IMG/VR virus record: IMGVR_UViG_3300036652_001072
Coordinates: 1-35,376 of that record
DNA: 35,376 nt
Direction: 5' to 3' (one strand)
Source: a virus
Within the stretch, counting starts at the first letter, position 1. Every line of letters starts with the position of its first letter. The translations under genes and the position numbers were made by a program. The notes under the pieces were generated by a model. It had not been told where the DNA came from, did not search any database, and worked only from the letters and a program-made list of their open reading frames with translations. Of this stretch, positions 14,971 to 23,655 are shown piece after piece.

Positions 14971-15384
14971 ATGGCCGCCAAGACCGTCAGTAAGCCCAAG
15001 GCCACTAAGTGGGCCACCCTGAAGAAGCAGGCCGCGGAGCGGGCCGGCGCCGGCCGCCCCCGGGTGAAGCTGGAGCCGTACATCATCGACGACGTCCAGC
15101 CGCCGATCGTGATCGAGCCGCCCGACGACAAGCGGCTGCTGGTCATCGCCGAATGCCTCGGCCCGGACCTGCAGTTCGCGGCGCAGCGCACCCTCCCGCT
15201 CCTGCGGGCCCTGTGCGGTGACCAGTTCCCCCGCGTCTGGCAGCTCGTGCCGGACAACGACCCGAACGCCATGGCCATGTTCGCGGTGCTCACCGAGGAA
15301 CTGATCAACCACTTCATCGTGGCCTTGAAGGACGCGGTGGAGGCGCAGGACCTGCCGGGGGGTACCGGGGGCTCCGCGAGCTGA
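14971..15384 (+). CDS. Tail assembly chaperone G (short product)
   Basis: A 137-residue protein between tube and tape measure, the conserved place of the G chaperone in siphoviruses. The basic Lys-rich start is followed by an EPPDDKRLLVIAECLGPDLQ segment and helices of the chaperone core (LRALCGDQFPRVWQLVPDN, AMFAVLTEELINHFIVALKD). It binds the tape measure and keeps it ready for tube polymerisation. The last codons contain the slippery sequence G-GGG-GGT, and the in-frame TGA comes seven codons later. Most ribosomes stop there. Confidence 0.85.
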   Translation: MAAKTVSKPKATKWATLKKQAAERAGAGRPRVKLEPYIIDDVQPPIVIEPPDDKRLLVIAECLGPDLQFAAQRTLPLLRALCGDQFPRVWQLVPDNDPNAMAMFAVLTEELINHFIVALKDAVEAQDLPGGTGGSAS

Positions 15385-15836
15385 TCGAGCAGTTCGCCGA
15401 GTCCATCACCTACGACCTGCAGCGCGAGTTGCAGGTCAACCTGCTCGACTTCTTCGACGGCACCCGGCCATGGCAGCAGCTGTACTGGTTCCTGGAGCGG
15501 CTCCCCAACTGGGGCCACTACAAGACGGCCATGGTCATGGACGAGGCGTGGGCCCAGCGGGTGCTGGAACTGGAGAAGGCCGGCCAGGAGGTCGCGCCGG
15601 CCGCTGACCCCAACCAGATGACCCCGCTGGGGTACACGCCGGAGCTCGCCTACCTGGCGATCATCGCGGACCGCCTCGAAGCGGTCCGCAACGTGATCAT
15701 CGCGGTGAACACGGAGGACGGCAACATGCCGCCGGTCACTCCGCTGCCGCGTCCGACCACGACGCTGGACCGGCTGCGCGAGCAGTCGGTGATCGACGAA
15801 CTGCTGGACATCGACCGCCAGATCCGCGGGGGCTGA
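14971..15836 (+). CDS. Tail assembly chaperone GT (by -1 frameshift)
   Basis: The long product is G extended by T. The -1 frame downstream of the slippery site is open from 15363 to 15836 and continues YRGLRELIEQFAES..., with no stop between. The T region has WQQLYWFLERLPNWGHYKTA and ends LLDIDRQIRGG. The fusion has about 288 residues. In phages the G to GT ratio is set by frameshift efficiency and is needed for tail length. No independent start with a good ribosome site was found for T, which also supports a fusion. Confidence 0.85.
15357..15363 (+). promoter_or_regulatory. -1 ribosomal slippery site G-GGG-GGT
   Basis: Seven bases in the frame of G (codons CCG GGG GGT) allow both tRNAs to slip back by one base and still pair. 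It is placed near the end of G, as in other phages, and the shift direction needed by the downstream frame is -1. A second, poorer GGG GGC lies a little downstream. Confidence 0.8.
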
Positions 15837-15837
15837 A

Positions 15838-15862
15838 CCCCCTCCCGAACCTGTGGAGGGGG
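15838..15862 (+). promoter_or_regulatory. Hairpin sequestering the tape-measure SD
   Basis: Eight bases, CCCCCTCC, pair with GGAGGGGG around a nine-base loop. The right arm is the Shine-Dalgarno sequence for the tape-measure GTG at 15873. In the folded form the ribosome site is hidden. A ribosome finishing T stops at 15836, just ahead, and would unfold it, so tape-measure synthesis would be coupled to frameshifted T. It might also act as a weak terminator. Confidence 0.5.
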
Positions 15863-15872
15863 GTGCCCCGGC

Positions 15873-18800
15873 GTGGCCATCTACTCAGCTGGTTCGGCGA
15901 GCGTCCAGATCGTCCCCGACTTCCGGGGCGCCACGGAGGCCATCCAGGCCTGGTACGCGGCCCAGGGCGACCTGCACATCAACGTCGTCCCGGACCTGGC
16001 CATCGCCGACCTGGAGCGGATCCGCCGCGAGCTGCAGGCCGTGCAGGCCGAGATCCGGCCGCGGCTCAGCGGGGTGGACACGGCCGCGGCGCAGGCCACG
16101 CTCAACGGCCTCTCCGCCGAGGTGCAGCCCCAGGTCGGCACCGTGGACACCGCCGCGGCGCAGGCCCAGCTGAACAGCCTGGAGGGCACGGCGGTCGTCC
16201 ACGTTCTGCTGGACGCCGTCAGCATGGAGCGCGTCCATGCGGAGCTCAACAGCCTGGAGGGCACCGCCACCATCCACGTCAAGGTGGATGGGGCGGCGAC
16301 GCAAGCCGCCCTGAATGCGGCAGTGACCAACGCCGCCGGCAGTGCGGCCGGTAGTGCGGCCGGCGGTGACGGTGGGGCTGGTAGTGCGATCACCGCCGCG
16401 GGCGGCAGCGCTGCGTTGCGGAACGCCGCCGCCGCTGCAGCTGGCAGCGCAGCCGGTAACACAGCCAGCGGCGGCGGCGGGGACCGTGGCGGCGGCGGTG
16501 GCGCGGGAGCCTTCCTCGGCGCGGCCGCGCTCGGCCCGATCGCCGCCGTCGGCGCGGGCGCCGCCGCGCTGAGCCCGTTCGGTGGGGGCGGCCCGCAGTC
16601 GCACCTGCTGCTGCACGCCATCCCCCTCGTCGGGGACATGCTGCCCGCGCTCGGCGCGCTCGGCGTGGTGCCCGCGTTGATGACCTCCATCGGCGCCTCG
16701 ATGATCGTCACGAAGCTGGCGACCGACAACATGGCGGTGGCCTTCAAGGGGCTGTCGGACAGTGCCAGCCCCGCGCAGCTGCAGGCCGCACTGCAGGCCA
16801 TCCAGGCGATGCCGCCGGCCGCGCAGCAGTTCGTGACGACGCTCGCGCCGCTGCAGAAGTCGATCGACACGAACCTGGTCAAGCCGATCCAGCAGGCCTT
16901 CTACCAGGGCCTCGGGCCGGCCGTGAAGGATCTGTACACCACCGCACTGCCGTTGATGCAGAAGGGCATGGTCGGCGTCGCGCAGTCCACCAACCAGAGC
17001 CTACTGCTCGTCGTCCACCAGCTGATCGCCGACACCACCCAGTTCAGCACCATCTGGGACAACATCGACAAGGCGCGCGCCGCGTCGGTGCCGGTGCTGC
17101 GCAACCTGGTGCAGATCTTCGTGCAGTTCGCCACGGTCGGCTCGCAGTTCCTGCCGCAGATGGCGCAGCACATGACCACCCTGACCCAGAAGTGGTTGGA
17201 CTGGACGAACCACGCCGCCGCCACCGGCGAACTGTTCAACATCATCCAGCGCGGCATGACGACGATCCACGAGATCACCGCGCTGCTGGTGAACCTCGGG
17301 AAGATCTTCTTCGACATCTTCAACGCCGCACAGGTCCCCGGGCAGAACATGCTGCAGCTGCTCATCCAGCTGACCGGTTCGCTCGCCGCGTTCCTGAAGG
17401 CACCCCCCGGCGCGGACGCGCTGAAGAACATCTTCACCGCGCTGCACACCGAGGCAAACGCTGTCGTCCCGCTGATCGGGGACTTCATTCAGCGGGTCAT
17501 CCTCGCGGCCGGTCACATCGTCGGTGACCTGCAGCCGGCGCTCACCGTCTTCTTCAACGCGCTCACTCGCATCTACAACGCGTTGAAGCCGGTATGGGAT
17601 GCAATGCTTGCGCTGATCGACGCCGTTCTGCCTCCCCTGGTGAAACTGTTCGTTGCGCTGGTTCCTCCGCTTACTGACTTCGTCGTGCAGATTGCTGGTC
17701 TTGCTGCTGTTCTGATCGAGAAGGCCACGCCTTACCTCGTCACGTTCGTGAACTGGCTCGTCGATCACCTCATGCCGATCATCAAGGATCTCGGTCCGAA
17801 GCTTGGTGACATCGCGGCGGCCGTCATCGCCTGGAAGAACGCGCAGGCCCTGCTCAACGGCGTCATGAAGCCGATCAACTTCGTCATCGAGATCGCGAAG
17901 GGTGCCTACGGAGCTGCGCTCGCCATAATCTCGGGGGCGACGAAGGCGTGGGCTGCGGCGCAGTGGTTGCTCAATGCGGCGATGGACGCGAACCCCATCG
18001 TGTGGGTCATCGGGGCTCTCGCACTACTCGGTCTGGCCATCTATGAGCTGGTCACCCACTGGAAGGAAGTCACCGGCTTCCTGACCGACCGGTGGAACTC
18101 CGCGTGGGCCTACATCACCAGCACGGCGTCCGCCGCCTGGGGCAAGGTCGTCTCCGCGTGGAACACCTTCACCGGCTTCCTGACCGACCGCTGGAACTCG
18201 GCGTGGGCCTACATCACCGGCACCGTCTCCGGTGTCGGGAACGCCCTGCAGTCCGCGTGGAACACGGTCACCGGCTTCCTGGAGAACCGCTGGAACTCCG
18301 CGTGGGCCTACATCTCGGGGATTGCCAGCTCCGTCTGGGGCAGCATCTCCGGCTTCTTCGTCAACGCGTGGAACCAGTTCACCGGGTTCTTCAAGGGCAT
18401 CTGGGACAACGTCACCGCCTACTGGTCGCTGCTGTGGAACACCCGCTTCAAGCAGCCGGTGACGGAAGCCTGGACCGCCATCTCCACCTTCTTCCAGGTC
18501 GCGTGGGCCGCCTTCACCAGCTACTTCCAGGGCATCTGGAACGGCATCTCCGGGTTCTTCACGGCCAGGTGGAACGAGATCAGCTCCACCGCGCAGGCCA
18601 TCTGGAGCGCGATCGAGAACTTCTTCATCGCCCGGTGGGAGACGTTCAAGGCGAACTGGACCGCCGTCTGGAATGCGGTGTCCGGCTTCTTCACCACCAT
18701 CTGGAACGGCATCAGCAGCTTCGCGCAGACCATCTGGACCGCCATCTCCGGCTGGTTCGTCGCCCAGTGGAACATCCTGCAGACCCAGTGGTCTGTCTTC

Positions 18801-20693
18801 TGGAACACGATCTCGGCGTTCTTCACCACCATCTGGAACGGCATCAGCGCGTTCGCGCAGACCATCTGGAACGCCATCTCCGGCTGGTTCGTCGCCCAGT
18901 GGAACATCCTGCAGACCCAGTGGTCCGTCTTCTGGACGACGATCTCGGTGTTCTTCGGCAACATCTGGAACGGGATCAGTTCCACCGCGCAGAACATCTG
19001 GAACGGCATCTCTGGGTTCTTCACCACCGCCTGGAGTGTTTTCACCACCGCCTGGAATGGCTTCTGGGACGGCGTCGGCGCGAAGTTCAACCAGGTCTGG
19101 AGCGGCATCAAGAGCTTCGCCTCGACGGTGTGGGAAGAGATCAAGGGGATCGTCGCCACGCCGATCAACTTCGTCATCGACACCATCTTGAACAACGGCC
19201 TGTTCAAGGCCTGGAACGCGGTCAACGACTTCCTCTACCTGCCGTGGCACATCAACCCGCTGAACAAGATCCCGGGCTTCTCCGAGGGTGGCTACACCGG
19301 CGACCGGGGCCTGTTCGGCACGGGTGCCCCGGAGGACCCGGCCGGGCTGGTGCACGCCGGGGAGTTCGTGCACACCCAGGACAAGACCAAGCAGTGGCTG
19401 CCCCTCTTCCAGCTGATCCACGCGGGGGCCATCCAGCCGTCCGACCTGGGGCTGCCCGGCTTCGCCGGTGGTGGCCTCGCGGGCACCCCGCAGTCGCTGT
19501 GGACGTGGCCGGAGCTCAACCAGATCCGGCAGAAGATGTTCCCCGGGTCGATCCTCACCGACGCCTACCGGCCTGGCGCCAACGACTACCACGGCGCCGG
19601 GCAGGCCATCGACATCGGCTGGCCCGGCAACGACCCCGCGCACCTGGCGCAGATCGCGGCCGCGCTGGGCCGGGCCTTCCCCGGCATGACGGAGGGCATC
19701 CACAACCCGAACCTGTCCATCAAGAACGGGCGGGTCGTGCCCTCCAGCTTCTGGGGTGCGGCGACGTGGGCGGAGCACGCCAACCACGTGCACTGGGCAG
19801 AGACACCCGGCGACCTGTCGAAAGGCAACGCAACCCCCGGTGGCGCGAGCCTGCTCACCGTCGCCGGCAACGCGATCAACAGCGTCGGCGACATCTTCTC
19901 CAGCCTCGGCTCCTCCATCAGCGGCCCCATCGGGCAGCTGATGAGCCAGTTCAACGGCAACAGCAAGTGGGTGCAGATCCTCGGCGCGCTGCCGAAGAAG
20001 CTGCTCGACGGGCTGTGGAACAAGGTGAAGGACGCAGTCGGTAGCGCCTGGAACACGATCAGCGCGGCGGCACCGGTGATCGCCGGTATCGGCGGGGGCA
20101 GCGCGGCGCAGGTCAACACGGCCGGCATCAAAGCCGAGGCGTTCCAGATCGCCGGGCAGCAGTTCGGCTGGCCGAGCGTGCAGGCCCAGCAGGCCCTCGA
20201 CTACATCGCCAGCCACGAGAGCGGTTGGAATCCGACCGCGAAGAATCCGAGCAGCACCGCGAGCGGGTTGTGGCAGCTCATCGACTCCACTTGGCAGGCG
20301 AACAAGAACGCTGGGCCGTGGCCCACCGCCGGCTCGGCGCCCACCGCCGAGCAGGACACGGCGGCTTTCCGGTACATCCGGAATCGGTTCGGGGACCCGA
20401 TCGCCGCCCAGCAGTACTGGGCTGTCCACCACAACTACGACACCGGTGGCATTGTCCCGCCCGGCTGGAACACGCTGTACAACGGCACCGGCCGTAACGA
20501 GGTCATGCTGAACCCGCCGCAGCTGGACCGCCTCAACAACATTCTCGACGGCCGCGGGAATGGCGGCGGGCAGATGCTGCGGGACCTCAACGTGTCCATG
20601 CAGTCGGCGAACCCGTACGAGGTGGCCGACGAGATCGTCTACCGGCTGAAGGTGGCTTCCCGCGGCGGTGTCTATTCGACAGTGAGGGGGTGA
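15873..20693 (+). CDS. Tape measure protein with two cell-wall hydrolase domains
   Basis: A 1606-residue protein that sets tail length and is ejected with DNA. N-terminal repeats of VDTAAAQA type are followed by Gly/Ala/Ser stretches and hydrophobic segments (LLLHAIPLVGDMLPALG, NPIVWVIGALALLGLAIYE). A Trp-rich repeat region (about 730-1060) has modules such as FLTDRWNSAWAYI and FFTTIWNGISSFAQTIW. The C-terminus has two hydrolase domains. First is an M15-like peptidase (H1240 in HGAGQAID, D1247, H1305 and H1307 in HVH). Second is a lytic transglycosylase (E1449 in ASHESGWNP, then ASGLWQL). The GTG start's ribosome site lies in a hairpin. Some middle codons use many T endings, unlike the rest. 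Confidence 0.92.
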   Translation: MAIYSAGSASVQIVPDFRGATEAIQAWYAAQGDLHINVVPDLAIADLERIRRELQAVQAEIRPRLSGVDTAAAQATLNGLSAEVQPQVGTVDTAAAQAQLNSLEGTAVVHVLLDAVSMERVHAELNSLEGTATIHVKVDGAATQAALNAAVTNAAGSAAGSAAGGDGGAGSAITAAGGSAALRNAAAAAAGSAAGNTASGGGGDRGGGGGAGAFLGAAALGPIAAVGAGAAALSPFGGGGPQSHLLLHAIPLVGDMLPALGALGVVPALMTSIGASMIVTKLATDNMAVAFKGLSDSASPAQLQAALQAIQAMPPAAQQFVTTLAPLQKSIDTNLVKPIQQAFYQGLGPAVKDLYTTALPLMQKGMVGVAQSTNQSLLLVVHQLIADTTQFSTIWDNIDKARAASVPVLRNLVQIFVQFATVGSQFLPQMAQHMTTLTQKWLDWTNHAAATGELFNIIQRGMTTIHEITALLVNLGKIFFDIFNAAQVPGQNMLQLLIQLTGSLAAFLKAPPGADALKNIFTALHTEANAVVPLIGDFIQRVILAAGHIVGDLQPALTVFFNALTRIYNALKPVWDAMLALIDAVLPPLVKLFVALVPPLTDFVVQIAGLAAVLIEKATPYLVTFVNWLVDHLMPIIKDLGPKLGDIAAAVIAWKNAQALLNGVMKPINFVIEIAKGAYGAALAIISGATKAWAAAQWLLNAAMDANPIVWVIGALALLGLAIYELVTHWKEVTGFLTDRWNSAWAYITSTASAAWGKVVSAWNTFTGFLTDRWNSAWAYITGTVSGVGNALQSAWNTVTGFLENRWNSAWAYISGIASSVWGSISGFFVNAWNQFTGFFKGIWDNVTAYWSLLWNTRFKQPVTEAWTAISTFFQVAWAAFTSYFQGIWNGISGFFTARWNEISSTAQAIWSAIENFFIARWETFKANWTAVWNAVSGFFTTIWNGISSFAQTIWTAISGWFVAQWNILQTQWSVFWNTISAFFTTIWNGISAFAQTIWNAISGWFVAQWNILQTQWSVFWTTISVFFGNIWNGISSTAQNIWNGISGFFTTAWSVFTTAWNGFWDGVGAKFNQVWSGIKSFASTVWEEIKGIVATPINFVIDTILNNGLFKAWNAVNDFLYLPWHINPLNKIPGFSEGGYTGDRGLFGTGAPEDPAGLVHAGEFVHTQDKTKQWLPLFQLIHAGAIQPSDLGLPGFAGGGLAGTPQSLWTWPELNQIRQKMFPGSILTDAYRPGANDYHGAGQAIDIGWPGNDPAHLAQIAAALGRAFPGMTEGIHNPNLSIKNGRVVPSSFWGAATWAEHANHVHWAETPGDLSKGNATPGGASLLTVAGNAINSVGDIFSSLGSSISGPIGQLMSQFNGNSKWVQILGALPKKLLDGLWNKVKDAVGSAWNTISAAAPVIAGIGGGSAAQVNTAGIKAEAFQIAGQQFGWPSVQAQQALDYIASHESGWNPTAKNPSSTASGLWQLIDSTWQANKNAGPWPTAGSAPTAEQDTAAFRYIRNRFGDPIAAQQYWAVHHNYDTGGIVPPGWNTLYNGTGRNEVMLNPPQLDRLNNILDGRGNGGGQMLRDLNVSMQSANPYEVADEIVYRLKVASRGGVYSTVRG
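18069..18365 (+). repeat. Three 99-bp repeats in tape measure
   Basis: Units begin at 18069, 18168 and 18267 with period 99 bases (33 residues). Each starts with (V/F)TGFL, then (T/E)(D/N)RWNSAWAYI. The repeats are in phase and encode amphipathic Trp-rich helices. Unequal crossover here would change tail length by whole units. Confidence 0.8.
18690..18953 (+). repeat. Two nearly identical 132-bp repeats in tape measure
   Basis: Copies start at 18690 and 18822 (period 132 bases, 44 residues). The two differ at few positions, so the duplication is recent. Each encodes FFTTIWNGIS...FVAQWNILQTQWSVFW. It is a possible hotspot for length change. Confidence 0.8.
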
Positions 20694-20696
20694 CCG

Positions 20697-22634
20697 GTGG
20701 CCGTCTCCCAGCTGGGAACCCTGGTCAGCACCAACGGTTCCAGCACCTCCACGACGGTCACCCTCACCGCCCCCAGCGGCATCACGGTCGGCGACTTCCT
20801 GCTGGCCTGGTTCACCACCGGCTCCCCCACGACCGGTGGTGTGCCAGGCGCCAGCCCGTCCGGGTGGACCCAGATCGCGGCCGTCAACAACGGCACCGGC
20901 AACTACGCGTACTGGAAGATCGCCACCTCCGCGGACACCACCACCCCGTCGTACGCATGGACCGGGCTGAGCATCGCGTCCTACTACTACGGCAGCATCA
21001 CCCGGTTCAGCGGCGTCAACGCGACCACCCCCATCGACGTCGCCGCCGCGTCGGTCACCTCCACGGTCAGCGGCACCTCGGGCACCATCACCGTCCCGGC
21101 GATCACCACGGTCACCGCGAACGCGTACATCGTCGGCGGCGCCGCGGAGGACGACAACTCCAACGTCATGGGCGGGGCCACCACCCCCACCTGGCCGGCC
21201 GGGTGGGCGGCGATCACCGCCAGCCCCGCCGCGGCGCAGTCCGCGCACATGGCGAACCTGTTCGCGCAGGGAGCGCAGGCCGCCGCGGGGGCCAGCACCA
21301 GTCCCACCATCACGGTCAGCGCCTCCTACAGCAGCTTCGCCGCGAACGCCTGGCAGGTCGCGCTCCGGCCCACCAGCAACAACGCGTTCAACAAGACCCC
21401 CGCCGACGGTGAGGACCTCACCGACGCGGCCAGCAGCGTGCAGGCCGTGCAGCGTGCGGCGGCCGACAGTGAGCCGCTGACCGACGTCGTCGTCTCCGCG
21501 CTCAACCACTTCGTGACCGCCGCCGACACCGCGGGCCTCACCGACGCGGGGGCCGGTGTCCGCGAGTACCGGGCCGGCGACGTGGCAGCGCTCACCGACA
21601 CGGTCACCGTCGTCCAGAACCGGCACCTGACCGCCGCCGACACCGTGGGCCTGACCGACGCGGGCGGTAACGGCACCGACGTCAACGCCGACCCGGACAT
21701 CGGCCGGCTGCCGGACAACACGATCATCGCGATCCTCACCCGACCGGACATCACCAACTACCAGTTCATGGTGGAAGCCGAACCGTGGTGCCCCTTCGGT
21801 GAGGGCCAGGCCATCAACGTGTCCAAGTTCGACCAGGGCACCGCGGCCACCCGCAACCAGGACGTGCCCGGCGGCATGCAGGACGTGATGACGTTCGGCA
21901 CCGACCGGCGCACCCCGGCCGCGTGGACGTGGGAGATGTTCACCGACGCCGGCACCCCCGACGTCAATGTCAACGAGGGCTGGGTGGACGCCCTCGCGCA
22001 GGTGTGGGACTCCGATGTGCGCCGCAGCCCCAACGGGGCCATCGCCGTCCGCTACTGCATCGGCGGCCGGATCCGGCGGGTCTACGGCCGGCCCCGCCGG
22101 TGGACCCCCATCCCCGACGCCATCCAGCACGGGAAGATCCACATCACCGCGGACTTCCAGCTGTCCGAGGACATGGTCTTCTACGACGACCAGCAGCAGA
22201 ACCTCACCGTGCAGCTGTCCTCGACCACCCTCACCGGCACCGGCTTCAAGTTCCCGATCACCTTCCCCACGGTCATGGCCACCGTCGCCAACCCGCAGGT
22301 GGGGCAGCTGATCATCGGCGGCACCCAGAAGACGTGGGTAACGCTCACCTTCAACGGGCCGGTCAACAACCCGTGGGTGCAGATCGGCACGCAGCGGTGG
22401 TCCCTGAACGGGGTCATCGCGGCCGGCGACTCGGTCAGCCTGTCCGGGCGGCCGTGGGACATGGGGGTGTGGGGGGCGGACGGTTCCGCGCTGCCCGGCC
22501 TGCTCGACCCGCGCGCGCGGCTGTCGCAGCTGCGCCTCGCCCCCGGCATCTACCCGGTGACCTACGGCGGGTTCGCCACCACCAGCAGCTCCACGTGCGC
22601 CATCACCTGGCGCAACGCCTACCGCTCGCTCTGA
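20697..22634 (+). CDS. Distal tail / minor tail protein with lectin-like N-domain
   Basis: A 645-residue tail-tip protein. Residues 1-230 form a beta-sandwich of lectin-like type (VTLTAPSGITVGDFLLAW, PSGWTQIAAVNN, and NAYIVGGAAEDD), suited for binding a glycan. Residues about 235-325 contain five tandem units of about 20 residues with AAD-x-x-x-LTD. The C-terminal half has the distal-tail pattern: AILTRPDITNYQFMVEAEPW, RRTPAAWTWEMFTD, and RWTPIPDAIQHGKIHITADF. It lies right after the tape measure, where the distal tail protein is expected. GTG start, three bases after the tape-measure stop. The lectin-like domain also appears in the giant gene at the right end. Confidence 0.8.
   Translation: MAVSQLGTLVSTNGSSTSTTVTLTAPSGITVGDFLLAWFTTGSPTTGGVPGASPSGWTQIAAVNNGTGNYAYWKIATSADTTTPSYAWTGLSIASYYYGSITRFSGVNATTPIDVAAASVTSTVSGTSGTITVPAITTVTANAYIVGGAAEDDNSNVMGGATTPTWPAGWAAITASPAAAQSAHMANLFAQGAQAAAGASTSPTITVSASYSSFAANAWQVALRPTSNNAFNKTPADGEDLTDAASSVQAVQRAAADSEPLTDVVVSALNHFVTAADTAGLTDAGAGVREYRAGDVAALTDTVTVVQNRHLTAADTVGLTDAGGNGTDVNADPDIGRLPDNTIIAILTRPDITNYQFMVEAEPWCPFGEGQAINVSKFDQGTAATRNQDVPGGMQDVMTFGTDRRTPAAWTWEMFTDAGTPDVNVNEGWVDALAQVWDSDVRRSPNGAIAVRYCIGGRIRRVYGRPRRWTPIPDAIQHGKIHITADFQLSEDMVFYDDQQQNLTVQLSSTTLTGTGFKFPITFPTVMATVANPQVGQLIIGGTQKTWVTLTFNGPVNNPWVQIGTQRWSLNGVIAAGDSVSLSGRPWDMGVWGADGSALPGLLDPRARLSQLRLAPGIYPVTYGGFATTSSSTCAITWRNAYRSL
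21399..21668 (+). repeat. Five tandem LTD repeats in tail protein
   Basis: Units of 19-20 codons share AAD-x-x-x-LTD (examples AADSEPLTD, AADTAGLTD, GDVAALTD, AADTVGLTD). They form a linker between the lectin-like domain and the distal-tail core. One unit's 22 bases at 21591-21612 are identical to 27466-27487. Confidence 0.75.
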
Positions 22635-22676
22635 GCGACTGACTCCGGGAGGGCAGTAGCCATCGCATTCGACCCC

Positions 22677-23654
22677 GTGCCGTGGGCCATCTCCAACGCC
22701 GACACCGACGCCGCGTCGGCGCGGGTGCTGGCCAACCTCGCCTCCCGCGACTCGGAGGGCATCCTCCTGCCCGGCGACTTCAAGGTCACCCAGCTGGGCA
22801 CCCCCGGCGGTGGCGTGCAGATCTCCACCGGCGCGATGGTGCTCCGCAACGTGCAGTCCCCCGGCGAGTCCTACGTGGGCCTGGCCCGCACCGTGACCAC
22901 CCAGCCGATCAGCCCCACCACGAGCTCGTCCCGCTCCGACCTGGTGGTGGCCCGGGTCATCGACCCCGACTTCTCCCCGTGGCAGCCGTACACCGACCCC
23001 AACATGATCGCCAACGGCCCCTACTTCGAGCCGTTCGTGCTGTCCGCGGTGTCCCCCAGCACCGTCGCCGCCGGGCAGGTCGTGTCCTACTCGGCGTACG
23101 CGCTGGCCCGCATCGACCTGCCCACGAACACCACCAACATCCTCAACTCGATGATCCACGACCTGCGGGGTCTGGCGAACCCGCGGAACTCGACGGTCTA
23201 CCAGTGGCAGTCGGTGGCCGCGCAGAACCGGCTCACCACCTCCCAGACCACCTGGGTGGACTGGCCCGGCAACTCCCTGCAGGTCACCGTCCCCCCGTGG
23301 GCGACGACCGCGACCGTCGCCATCCGCCTGAACGGGCCCCTCGGCTACGGCTTCAGCGGCGGCGGCTCCGCCGACGGTGTCGACGCCTACATGAGGGTCA
23401 ACTTCAACGGCGACACGTCCGGGCCGGTCGCCGTCTTCGACTTCAACGCGCCGACCAACCTGGCCGCCACCGACGCGATGATGGTGCCGATCTCCATGTA
23501 TGGCAACTTCGACTGCCGGGCCGTGCAGGGGGAGACGATCGTCGTCAAGCCGCAGGCCGAGCGGTACAACGTCGGCGTCCACTCCAACGTCCTGGAGATG
23601 GACACCTGGCACCAGGTGGAGTTCGACATCCGGTTCTCGGAGACGACGATCTGA
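22677..23654 (+). CDS. Minor tail protein
   Basis: A protein of at least 325 residues. The start is uncertain. The nearest canonical start is the GTG at 22677, but its Shine-Dalgarno sequence is too far away (24 bases). The frame is open upstream and codes AIAFDPVPWAI, which I recall as the conserved start of this actinophage tail family, just behind a GTA codon at 22656. The rest is a beta-rich tail-tip protein, with a core including DFKVTQLGTPGGGVQISTGA and QSYVG-like motifs (GESYVGLARTVT). The C-terminal part is a jelly-roll (PPWATTATVAIRLNG ... WHQVEFDIRF). It belongs with the distal tail protein and next minor tail proteins. Confidence 0.8.
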   Translation: MPWAISNADTDAASARVLANLASRDSEGILLPGDFKVTQLGTPGGGVQISTGAMVLRNVQSPGESYVGLARTVTTQPISPTTSSSRSDLVVARVIDPDFSPWQPYTDPNMIANGPYFEPFVLSAVSPSTVAAGQVVSYSAYALARIDLPTNTTNILNSMIHDLRGLANPRNSTVYQWQSVAAQNRLTTSQTTWVDWPGNSLQVTVPPWATTATVAIRLNGPLGYGFSGGGSADGVDAYMRVNFNGDTSGPVAVFDFNAPTNLAATDAMMVPISMYGNFDCRAVQGETIVVKPQAERYNVGVHSNVLEMDTWHQVEFDIRFSETTI

Positions 23655-23655
23655 G

